From: JAVBLP01 sp052034625
GTDB taxonomy: Bacteria > Elusimicrobiota > Endomicrobiia > Endomicrobiales > Endomicrobiaceae
NCBI GenBank assembly: GCA_052034625.1
Contig: JBPOII010000002.1
Coordinates: 62,001 to 126,000, forward strand
Direction of reading: 5' to 3'
DNA length: 64,000 bases
The translations under genes were made by a program, and so were the position numbers. A model generated the notes under the pieces. The model was not told the origin of the DNA, did no database searches, and saw nothing but the letters and a program-made list of their open reading frames with translations. Below are positions 1 through 7,864 of this stretch, piece by piece. Numbering within the stretch: the first letter of the stretch is position 1; each line of letters opens with the position of its first letter.

Positions 1-889
1 ATTTTATGCTTTTTGTCATTCCGCCGCCGGTGCAATGTATCAAAGCATGAATATTCTTCCCTTCTTTTTCTAACAGCTCTTTTATTACCGGAGCATAAGT
101 CCTTGTGGGTGACAATAAAGCTTCGCCGACCGTCTGATCAGACTTTGGGAGTTTGTCAGTTAATTTATAAATTCCTGAATATACAGCTTCATCTTTTATA
201 GTTGAAGAATAAGTTTCTGGATATTTTTCTTTATACTCTGACGATAAAAGGCTGTGTCTTGCAGCCGTAAGACCGTTTGAAGCAAGACCAGAATTATAAC
301 TTTTTTCATAAGAAGCCTGTCCGAAAGATGCAAGACCGACTATCACATCGCCTGGTTCAATATTATCACAATCTATAACTTTATCTTTTGCTATCCTTGC
401 TACGGCTGTAGAATCTGCTATTATTGTTGACACCAGATCGCCGACATCAGCAGTTTCTCCTCCTGCCATCACAATATTCACGCCGAACTTTTCGAGTTCT
501 TCTATGACAGAGGCATATCCTTCTATTACCTCTCTTATAATATCTTTGTTTATTCTGTGTGCATTCCTGCCGATAGTGTTTGAAATTATAAAATTGCCAG
601 TAACACCTACACAGATCATATCATCAATATTCATCACGAGAGAATCCTGTGCTATGCCTCTAAAAACTTTTGCATCGCCGGTTTCTTTATAGTAAAGGTA
701 AGCTATAATGGATTTCGTTCCTGCTCCGTCAGCATGAACAACGGAACAAAAATTATCGTCGCCCGCAATATCTTTTATTATTTTACAGAATGCTCCGGGA
801 AATAAACCTTTATCCTGGCTCTTTATTGCACTATGAACATCATCTTTCGTAGCTGACACACCTCTTGATAAATACGCTTTTGCCGTCAT
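1..889 (-). CDS. purM: Phosphoribosylformylglycinamidine cyclo-ligase (AIR synthase), 3' part outside the window
   Basis: This is the fifth step of purine synthesis, the ATP-dependent ring closure of FGAM to AIR in the cytosol. The frame opens with ATG at 887-889 and stays open to the window edge, about 296 codons. Visible family motifs are HADGAGTKS near residue 50, a DDMICVG stretch and the GGETADVGD loop, all typical of the PurM nucleotide-binding fold. The start is supported by AGGAG at 896-900, which lies inside the last codons of the upstream activase gene. The stop of that gene (891-893) is one base from this ATG, so translation is probably coupled. The C-terminus is not visible. Confidence 0.9.
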   Translation of the reverse strand, partial: MTAKAYLSRGVSATKDDVHSAIKSQDKGLFPGAFCKIIKDIAGDDNFCSVVHADGAGTKSIIAYLYYKETGDAKVFRGIAQDSLVMNIDDMICVGVTGNFIISNTIGRNAHRINKDIIREVIEGYASVIEELEKFGVNIVMAGGETADVGDLVSTIIADSTAVARIAKDKVIDCDNIEPGDVIVGLASFGQASYEKSYNSGLASNGLTAARHSLLSSEYKEKYPETYSSTIKDEAVYSGIYKLTDKLPKSDQTVGEALLSPTRTYAPVIKELLEKEGKNIHALIHCTGGGMTKSIK

Positions 890-890
890 T

Positions 891-3800
891 TTAAGCTCCT
901 TTGTTTTGTTGTTGCTGTTGATGAGCGACAGACATCATAAGCTTTATTCTGTTTATTTGATTTACTTCACTTGCACCCGGATCATAATCTACAGCAGCTA
1001 TATTAACATCTTCATAACGGCGTTTAAGTTCTTTCATAACGCCTTTACCGGTAATATGATTTGGCAGACAGCCGAAAGGCTGAACACAAACTATGTTTTT
1101 CACGCCGTCTTCTATAAGTTCAAGCATTTCTGCAGTTAAAAGCCAGCCTTCACCGGTTTGATTGCATACCGATATTATCTCTGAAGCTTTATCTGCCAGC
1201 TCTTTTGTTGTTTTATAAGAATGAAAGTGTTTACTTCTTTTCAAACTTTGCCTTATAACCGAACGCAGCATTTCTATATAATTGCCTGCAATCCAAGACA
1301 TTGCCCTGTTTTTAAAACTGCCTGAAAGATATTTATGTTTATATACATCGTCTAAAATACAGTAATTTATAAAGTCCATCATATCGGGCACAATTGCTTC
1401 AGCGCCCTCTTTTTCAAGAACGCCGACAAGATTATTATTTGCATCCGGATGGAATTTTACGAGAATTTCGCCCACTACGCCGACTCTCGGCTTATTAACT
1501 TTTTTGATCGGTATATTATCGAACTCCTTTATCATCTTTTTTACTGTACTTTTAAATTCAAAATAATATGTCTTGCTTATCCTGTTAGACAAACGCATAA
1601 GCCACTCTTCTACAAGAGCATCAGTCTGTCCGGCATGAATTTCATAAGGTCTCATTCTGTTTGAAAGACGCATAAGAAGATCGCCGTATAGAAGAACTAG
1701 CAATGCATCTTTCAACAAACCGAATGTTACGCCAAGCTGTTTATTAATATTATGATTTGTTGTGCTGAGCGATATTACAGGAACATTTTCAAATCCTGCT
1801 TTTTCAGCGGCTTTCCTTAAGAAGGCAGCATAATTTGTTGCTCGGCAGCCGCCGCCTGTCTGCGAGATTATCAATGCAGTTTTATTTATATCGTACTTTC
1901 CTGACTTTAAAGCATTTATAAGCTGGCCTACAACAACAATAGTCGGATAACATGCATCATTGTTGACATATCTCAAACCTTCTTCAATATCGGCTTTGCT
2001 GACTTTCGGCAGAACTTCAAGTTTTATACCGTGGCTTCGCATAATTGAACCCGCCAAGCGGAAATGTATCGGAGACATCTGCGGACACAAGATAGTGTAT
2101 GAATCTTTCATATCTTTTGTGAATTCCGAGAATTTTGATCCTTCAAAAACATCTTCAGAAAACTTGAGTCCTTTCCTTTCTTTTATCGCGGCAAGCAAAG
2201 AACGTATCCTTATCTTTACGGCCCCAAGATTTGAACCTTCATCTATTTTTAATACAGTATATATTTTGCCTGATTTTGAAAGTATATCTTCAACTTGTTC
2301 GGTAGTTATCGCATCAAGACCGCATCCGAAGGAGTTCAGCTGAACAAGTTCAAGACTGTCGATCTTTGTTGCAAGATTTGCCGCCCTGTATAAACGGGAA
2401 TGATACATCCACTGGTCAACAAAATTTATTTTAGGAAGCGGACCCGACAAATGTGCTACGGAATCTTCGCTTAAAACTATCATTCCATGCGATGCTATAA
2501 GATCTGCGACACCGTGATTTATCGCAGGATCTATATGATAAGGGCGGCCTGCAAGAATTATAGCCGGCTTTCCTGTTTCTTTAATTTCTTTTAAAAGTTT
2601 TGCACCTGTTTTTCTTATCTCTTTCTTAAATCTGTTTAAAGATGCTCTTGCTTTTATTACTGCCCAGACCATTTCTTTTCTTGAAATGCCATAATCTTTG
2701 AACTCTTCCCTTAATCTTGAAATAAGCCTTTTTGTATTATCAAAAGGTAAAAAAGGCTGAAGGAATTTTATCCCTTTTTCTTCTAAAACACCCATATTTA
2801 AACGAATAACTTCCGGATAACTTGATACTACAGGACAATTATAATGATTGTCAGCATCTTTAAACTCTTTTACTTCATAAGGGATACAAGGATAAAAGAT
2901 AGTTTTAACGCCTTTATCTACAAGATTTTCAATATGTCCGTGTACCATTTTCGCCGGGAAACATACAGTTTGGGAGGGTATGCTTTCAAGTCCTTCATTA
3001 AACAATGCATTTGAAGAATGATCTGAAAGAACTACTTTAAAACCCAAACTTGTAAAAAATGCAAACCAGAAAGGATAATTTTCATACATATTAAGTACGC
3101 GCGGTATACCTATTTCGCCGCGGGAAACTTTTTCCGAAGAAAGCGGCTTATAGAAATCAAACAAACGCTTATATTTGTAATCAAACATATTGAACTCAAA
3201 GTTTTGCACTTTTTTGTTCTGTAAAACATTTTCGCATCTATTGCCGGAAATGAATGTTTTTCCGTCAGGAAAAACAGTAATATTCAAAAGGCATTTATTC
3301 TCGCAGCCTTTACATCTCATATTTCTGGTCTTGCATGAAAATTCTGCAAGTTTTTCTTTGCTGATAAGAGTGCTTGAAGACTTTTTGTTTTGCAAAGCTA
3401 TAATAGCAGCACCGAAAGCACCCATAAGACCGGCTATATCGGGACGCGAGATCTCTGTATCTAAAAGTATCTCTGCTGCCCTTAAAACACCGTTATTAAA
3501 AAACGTTCCGCCCTGCACAACTATATTTCCGCCGAGCTCTTTAGGGTCTGAGATCTTTATCACTTTATATAAAGCATTCTTTATGACGGAATAATCAAGT
3601 CCTGCAGAAATATCTCCGGCACTCGCACCTTCTTTTTGCGCCTGTTTTATCTTAGAGTTCATAAAAACCGTACATCTTGAACCGAGATCCACAGGTTTTT
3701 CTGCAAACAATGCAAGTTCTGCAAACTCCTGCACGCTGTAATTTAAAGATTCTGCAAAATTTTGTATGAAAGATCCGCAGCCTGATGAACAGGCCTCATT

Positions 3801-5129
3801 CAATATTATTTTATCTATCAGCCCGTTCTTAACATAAATGCACTTCATATCCTGTCCGCCGATATCTAAAATAAAAGAGACTTTTGGATTAAAATAGTGG
3901 GCGGCTTTATAATGGGCTATGGTCTCAACTTCGCCTTCGTCAAAACCAAGTGCCGCTTTAATAAGTGCTTCACCGTAACCGGTTACGCATGAACCGCCAA
4001 TTACCGTATTTTCGGGAAGTTTTGAATATATGTCTTTTAGAATATCAACAACTGACTGCAGGGGATTGCCGTTATTTGATCCATAGAAGGAATAAACTAT
4101 TTCATTGTTTTTAGTTATAAGAACGGCTTTTGTAGTCGTAGAGCCAGCATCAACGCCAAGAAAAAGTCCGCCGGAAACTTTATCTAAGTCCGCTCTTTTT
4201 GCAGCCATTTTACTGTGCCTGTCCAAAAACTCTTGAAAATCTTTTTCATCGGCAAAAAGCGGAGGCAAAAGCTCAGATGCCTGATGTATGGGTTCGTCTT
4301 TTAATTCCATAAATCTTTTTTTCAATTCGGTAAGAGTAACTGGCTCCCCTTTGCTTAACAAAGCCGCTCCGAAAGATACAAAAAAGTGAGCATTTTCAGG
4401 AAAGAAAACATTTTCCGGTGCAAGTTTTAGAGATTTTATAAAAAACTCTCTAAGTTCCGATAAAAAGAAAAGCGGTCCGCCGAGAAAAGCAATATTGCCT
4501 TTTATTGTTCTTCCCCTTGCAAGCCCGCCTACTGTTTGATTAACAACAGCCTGCAGAACGCTTGCCGCTATATCTTCTCTTGCAGCTCCTTCATTTAAAA
4601 GCGGCATTATATCGGTTTTTGCAAAAACACCGCATCTTGCTGCTATCGGATAAACAGTTTTATGTTTTTTGGCAAGTTCATTTATTCCTGCGGCATCAGT
4701 CTTTAGGGTTTGAGCCATCTGGTCAATAAAAGCACCGGTTCCGCCGGCGCAAGTCTCATTCATTCTCTGATCTATAGAAGAAGAGTCAAAAAAAGTTATT
4801 TTTGCATCTTCACCGCCAAGCTCTATTGCTACATCGACTTTCGGAAGAAATGTTCTTATCGCATGAGTGCAGGCTATAACTTCCTGTTCAAAATTAATAT
4901 TGGCTTTTTGCGACAATAATATAGCGCCTGAGCCTGTGGCACAGATAGTTAATTTTGCATTTTGCAGTTCTTTGGGTGCTTCGTCAATAAGACTGATTAC
5001 GGTATTTAGCAGGTCAAGCTGATGTCTTTTATAATTGCAGTAAACCGCTTTATTGTTCTTATCCAATATTGCAAGTTTTATTGTGGTCGAACCTATATCC
5101 AGACCGGCTTTAAATACTTCTTTTGACAT
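891..5129 (-). CDS. Fused double BcrA/BadF-type activase plus 2-hydroxyacyl-CoA dehydratase-like protein (1412 aa)
   Basis: The N-terminal 590 residues hold two ASKHA-type ATPase modules of the 2-hydroxyglutaryl-CoA dehydratase activator family. The first has DIGSTTIK (11-18), ELGGED (103-108) and NETCAGGTG (124-132). The second has DAGSTTTK (327-334), DIGGQDMKC (422-430) and NEACSSGCGSF (444-454). Cysteines in the NETC/NEAC motifs are the expected [4Fe-4S] ligands. A cysteine cluster, RCKGCENKC, follows near 605-613, then a DUF2229-like region and an HgdB-like dehydratase region to the end. Large fusions of this kind are common in anaerobes, but their substrate is generally unknown; reductive activation of an acyl-CoA dehydratase or a related double-cubane reaction is inferred. 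The start has GAGG about 10 bases upstream. purM follows directly. Confidence 0.88.
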   Translation of the reverse strand: MSKEVFKAGLDIGSTTIKLAILDKNNKAVYCNYKRHQLDLLNTVISLIDEAPKELQNAKLTICATGSGAILLSQKANINFEQEVIACTHAIRTFLPKVDVAIELGGEDAKITFFDSSSIDQRMNETCAGGTGAFIDQMAQTLKTDAAGINELAKKHKTVYPIAARCGVFAKTDIMPLLNEGAAREDIAASVLQAVVNQTVGGLARGRTIKGNIAFLGGPLFFLSELREFFIKSLKLAPENVFFPENAHFFVSFGAALLSKGEPVTLTELKKRFMELKDEPIHQASELLPPLFADEKDFQEFLDRHSKMAAKRADLDKVSGGLFLGVDAGSTTTKAVLITKNNEIVYSFYGSNNGNPLQSVVDILKDIYSKLPENTVIGGSCVTGYGEALIKAALGFDEGEVETIAHYKAAHYFNPKVSFILDIGGQDMKCIYVKNGLIDKIILNEACSSGCGSFIQNFAESLNYSVQEFAELALFAEKPVDLGSRCTVFMNSKIKQAQKEGASAGDISAGLDYSVIKNALYKVIKISDPKELGGNIVVQGGTFFNNGVLRAAEILLDTEISRPDIAGLMGAFGAAIIALQNKKSSSTLISKEKLAEFSCKTRNMRCKGCENKCLLNITVFPDGKTFISGNRCENVLQNKKVQNFEFNMFDYKYKRLFDFYKPLSSEKVSRGEIGIPRVLNMYENYPFWFAFFTSLGFKVVLSDHSSNALFNEGLESIPSQTVCFPAKMVHGHIENLVDKGVKTIFYPCIPYEVKEFKDADNHYNCPVVSSYPEVIRLNMGVLEEKGIKFLQPFLPFDNTKRLISRLREEFKDYGISRKEMVWAVIKARASLNRFKKEIRKTGAKLLKEIKETGKPAIILAGRPYHIDPAINHGVADLIASHGMIVLSEDSVAHLSGPLPKINFVDQWMYHSRLYRAANLATKIDSLELVQLNSFGCGLDAITTEQVEDILSKSGKIYTVLKIDEGSNLGAVKIRIRSLLAAIKERKGLKFSEDVFEGSKFSEFTKDMKDSYTILCPQMSPIHFRLAGSIMRSHGIKLEVLPKVSKADIEEGLRYVNNDACYPTIVVVGQLINALKSGKYDINKTALIISQTGGGCRATNYAAFLRKAAEKAGFENVPVISLSTTNHNINKQLGVTFGLLKDALLVLLYGDLLMRLSNRMRPYEIHAGQTDALVEEWLMRLSNRISKTYYFEFKSTVKKMIKEFDNIPIKKVNKPRVGVVGEILVKFHPDANNNLVGVLEKEGAEAIVPDMMDFINYCILDDVYKHKYLSGSFKNRAMSWIAGNYIEMLRSVIRQSLKRSKHFHSYKTTKELADKASEIISVCNQTGEGWLLTAEMLELIEDGVKNIVCVQPFGCLPNHITGKGVMKELKRRYEDVNIAAVDYDPGASEVNQINRIKLMMSVAHQQQQQNKGA

Positions 5130-5166
5130 TTAATTTCTTTCCTCATACTTCATTATTGTAATTGAT

Positions 5167-5205
5167 AAAAAGTCTTCACCTTTTATAGCGAAGGAGAAGA
5201 CTTTT
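5167..5205 (-). terminator. Rho-independent terminator after the barrel-like protein gene
   Basis: Read on the minus strand, a stem of about 15 pairs with one mismatch (AAAAGTCTTC pairing with GAAGACTTTT, plus CCTT/AAGG inside) is followed by a run of five T. It lies 3' of the gene ending at 5259 and 5' of the activase gene, so it separates the two units. Confidence 0.75.
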
Positions 5206-5258
5206 ATATTATATCAATAAGTCAAATCAATATCAAAGCTCATTGTTTTGTGATGCCA

Positions 5259-5867
5259 TTAAATCAAAATTCTTAAACCCGCATATAAATCAAATGCCGA
5301 TTGAGAAAAATATCTTTCTCCAAAAGAAATTATTTCAGTATCAGAACAAGACATCAATTTCATACCCATGTCTAAAGCTATATTTCCGCCTAAATAAAAA
5401 GATACTCCCGTATCAAGTTGAAAAGTAAAAAGATCATCATAAAATTTTTCATTATATTCTTCCACTTTCACTTCTGCATGAGAAACACCAATACCGCCGC
5501 CTAAATATAAAGAGCAGTATTTATGCACATAATAATCATAAAATGCATTTCCAAGATAGGACTGTATTTGATGTTTAACATTTGGAAAATGTCTATATTT
5601 CTGTTCCGCTTCGCCCCTATACTGATATTCAAACTCAATGCGTAAAAATCTGTATTTTAACCCTAAAGAACCTGAACCAAGATATGTAATATCGCTGCTA
5701 TTATAATATTTACTGTCATCATAATAATAACGATATCTTTCTACTCCGCCGCCTACAAAAGAAAAACCCCCTTTTGCCCCTATATAAGGATGCACTCTTT
5801 CAGATATTGCAAAAGAAGAACATACTGTCAACAACATTAAAACAGCAAGAAACTTTATGCTTTTCAT
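5259..5867 (-). CDS. Secreted outer-membrane beta-barrel-like protein
   Basis: A Sec signal peptide (about residues 1-20, ending CSSFA) is followed by a tyrosine- and glycine-rich body of alternating polar/hydrophobic strands, such as LGLKYRFLRIEFEYQYRG and SLYLGGGIGV. The C-terminus, DLYAGLRILI, ends in an amphipathic strand, as in small OmpA-like or porin-like barrels. It has 202 residues, the usual size of an eight-stranded barrel. AAAGGAGA sits 7-8 bases before the ATG. It is monocistronic, with a terminator downstream at 5167-5205, and diverges from the methionine synthase reactivation gene. Placement in the outer membrane is inferred from composition; no specific family is recognised. 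Confidence 0.7.
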   Translation of the reverse strand: MKSIKFLAVLMLLTVCSSFAISERVHPYIGAKGGFSFVGGGVERYRYYYDDSKYYNSSDITYLGSGSLGLKYRFLRIEFEYQYRGEAEQKYRHFPNVKHQIQSYLGNAFYDYYVHKYCSLYLGGGIGVSHAEVKVEEYNEKFYDDLFTFQLDTGVSFYLGGNIALDMGMKLMSCSDTEIISFGERYFSQSAFDLYAGLRILI

Positions 5868-6037
5868 TTAGATCTCCTTTTAATTTTAATTTCTTTAATA
5901 CTAATATTCTATCAAAATAAAACCTAGCCGCAATGGTATTTGATTAAAAGTGTGAAAAAAGATGACACTGAAAGACAATTACAGTAAAAAAGTAAAGATT
6001 TTCCAAGATACAAAACATTTAATAATACTTTACGATT

Positions 6038-6046
6038 TGATAGAAT
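6038..6046 (+). promoter_or_regulatory. Extended -10 promoter of a probably leaderless gene
   Basis: TG-A-TAGAAT matches an extended -10 element. The ATG of the next gene starts seven bases after the hexamer, where transcription would begin. There is no Shine-Dalgarno sequence in between. Confidence 0.5.
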
Positions 6047-6052
6047 ATTTTA

Positions 6053-6658
6053 ATGATAAATATTTCAGATATTAAAATACCATATGAAAAAGTTTTATTA
6101 AGGCTTGGCTATTCAAGAAGCAGAACTGTGCTTGATGAAAAAACAGAAATGCTTATTAAGGAAATGCTTGAAGCCGCACAAAAAATTATAAAACCGAAAG
6201 CCGTCATAGCTTTTGAAAATATAAATATTGTTGAAAATATAACGACTTTTGAAAGCGGCTATAAAATAGAAAGTTATGATATAGCAAAACTTCTTGACGG
6301 CTGTTTTAAAGCTTATGGTATAGCTGTAACAATAGGCAGCTCTCTTGAAAATAAACGCAATGACTTTCTTTCAAAAAAAGAAACTTTTAAAGGTTTGATA
6401 TTTGATGCGGCAGGTTCAGTAATAGCCGAAGAAGCAATAAGTTTAGCAAACATACAAATAAGAGCATTTGAAGAGAAAAATAATAATTCAACTACAAAAA
6501 GATATTCCCCTGGATATGGCGACTGGCATCTAAGCGGACAGAAAGAGTTTTTAAAATGGCTTGGTGCTGAGCAAATCGGTATAAGTTTAACCCCCGGCTT
6601 TCTTATGAAACCCGAAAAATCTGTTTCCGCCTTGATAGGTGTAAAGAAAGACAGTTAA
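6053..6658 (+). CDS. Stand-alone methionine synthase reactivation domain protein
   Basis: This 201-residue protein matches the C-terminal AdoMet-binding activation domain of cobalamin-dependent methionine synthase, which remethylates oxidised cobalamin with S-adenosylmethionine. The diagnostic motif RYSPGYGDW is at about 157-165, and an ISLTPGFLMKPEKS segment near the C-terminus is also typical. The MetH at 7865-10267 ends after its B12 domain and lacks this region, so the two proteins together rebuild a full enzyme, an arrangement known from Thermotoga. Only a Sel1-repeat gene and repeats lie between them. The start is set by the ATG seven bases after an extended -10; no ribosome binding site is seen. 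Confidence 0.85.
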   Translation: MINISDIKIPYEKVLLRLGYSRSRTVLDEKTEMLIKEMLEAAQKIIKPKAVIAFENINIVENITTFESGYKIESYDIAKLLDGCFKAYGIAVTIGSSLENKRNDFLSKKETFKGLIFDAAGSVIAEEAISLANIQIRAFEEKNNNSTTKRYSPGYGDWHLSGQKEFLKWLGAEQIGISLTPGFLMKPEKSVSALIGVKKDS

Positions 6659-6670
6659 TATTTTAGTTGT

Positions 6671-6843
6671 GTCATTCCCGAGTGTTTTTGTCGGGAATCC
6701 ACTTTAAACAAAAGCATTTAATATTTTTTCTTTTTTATCCTCGCCCCTTGCGCGAGAGGGACTTGCAAAGCAAGAGGGTGAGGGGTAAGGTTGTCATGTT
6801 GAGTAAGGCACTAAGTGCCGAGCCGAAACATCTGCCTTTAAAT
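6671..6843 (+). repeat. Three dispersed palindromic repeats in tandem
   Basis: Three different intergenic repeat types follow one another. The first pairs ATTCCCGA (6674-6681) with TCGGGAAT (6691-6698). The second is a CTCGCCCC...GAGGG type at about 6741-6787. The third, around 6794-6842, contains a GGCAC-TAA-GTGCC hairpin flanked by GTCATGTTGAG and AACATCTGCCTTTA. All three types recur in the window near 10.3-11.1, 35.6, 36.4, 38.5 and 60.0-60.2 kb. Confidence 0.8.
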
Positions 6844-6880
6844 ATTAAATCTTGCAAGTAATTAAATAAAAGGAGTTCTT

Positions 6881-7735
6881 ATGAATTTCAAAAAAATTAA
6901 AAAGAGTAAGATCATTGCGGTTTTATCGTTATCAATAATCTTAAATATTTATGCTCCTTTAATAATAAATAAAAATTATTTATGGGCAGAAGAGCAAGGA
7001 AATCTAATCTTCCAAACATTGGAAGCTGCCGAACAAGGAAACATAGAAGCTCAAGCTACATTAGGGCTTATCTATTTTAGAGGAGATGGCGTAAAGCAAG
7101 ATCATAAAAAAGCTTTTTACTGGTATGAAAAAGCTGCTCAGCAAGGACATGCTTCTGCTCAAAACAATTTAGCTCTTATGTATGAAAATGGCAAGGGGAT
7201 AAAACAAGATATTCATAAAGCTATTTATTGGTATAAAAAAGCAGCGGAGCAAGAATATATTAACGCTCAATTAAATTTAGCTACTATCTATGACAATGGT
7301 ACAAAAATAAATCAAGATTTTGAAAAAGCTTTTTACTGGTATGAAAAAGCTGCCAATCAAGGTAATGCAGATGCTCAATATTTTCTAGCTAGTATGTATA
7401 ATTTAGGAGAAGGTGTAGAAAAAGATTACTCGAATGCTTTTTATTGGTTTGAAAAAGCTGCCCAACAAGGAAATACTATGGCTCAATTTATGTTAGGCTC
7501 TATGTATTATTATGGCACTGGTACGCCACAAGATTATCAAAAATCTTTTTATTGGCACGAAAAAGCTGCTCAGCAAGGTCTTCCTGATTCTCAATCTATT
7601 TCAGGTTCTATGTATTACTATGGTATCGGCACTTCACAGAATTATCAAAAAGCTGTTTATTGGCTTGAAAAAGCTGCCAAGCAGGGCAATGAAAAAGCTA
7701 AAATTTTATTAAATGAAGTACGAAATAAAAAATAA
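6881..7735 (+). CDS. Secreted Sel1-repeat (TPR-like) protein
   Basis: A signal peptide (about residues 1-36, with LWAEEQ just after) precedes six complete and one partial Sel1 repeats of 36 residues. Their pattern is AQxxLGxMYxxGxGxxQDxxKAFYWYEKAAxQGN, spread over residues 47-284. Sel1 solenoids bind other proteins; no enzymatic part is present. AAAGGAG lies seven bases before the ATG. A longer paralogue with the same leader and repeat type is at 42279-43346. Envelope or secreted scaffold function is inferred only from the signal peptide and repeats. Confidence 0.85.
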   Translation: MNFKKIKKSKIIAVLSLSIILNIYAPLIINKNYLWAEEQGNLIFQTLEAAEQGNIEAQATLGLIYFRGDGVKQDHKKAFYWYEKAAQQGHASAQNNLALMYENGKGIKQDIHKAIYWYKKAAEQEYINAQLNLATIYDNGTKINQDFEKAFYWYEKAANQGNADAQYFLASMYNLGEGVEKDYSNAFYWFEKAAQQGNTMAQFMLGSMYYYGTGTPQDYQKSFYWHEKAAQQGLPDSQSISGSMYYYGIGTSQNYQKAVYWLEKAAKQGNEKAKILLNEVRNKK

Positions 7736-7827
7736 TTCTGAAGTTTAGGTTATTAATAAAAAAACTCAACCAAAATAAGCAACTCTCCAACCTTTAATTC
7801 GTAGTCAATCCTAATTTTCAAACAACT

Positions 7828-7855
7828 TTTTCAGTTTTATCTAATATGATATAAT
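7828..7855 (+). promoter_or_regulatory. metH promoter, extended -10, near-leaderless
   Basis: TG-A-TATAAT (7847-7855) is an extended -10. TTTTCA (7828-7833) is a weak -35 at 16 bases. The ATG of metH is nine bases after the hexamer, so the transcript should have zero to three untranslated bases. No Shine-Dalgarno sequence is present. Confidence 0.6.
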
Positions 7856-7864
7856 CATTTCATT

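Noticed and set aside
3190..3594. Long antisense frames opposite the activase, giant and MetH genes
   Set aside because: They mirror strong coding frames on the other strand and lack ribosome binding sites and recognisable domains.
7790..7812. ATTCGTAGTCAATCC resembling a tRNA anticodon arm
   Set aside because: No acceptor, D or T arm can be formed around it.
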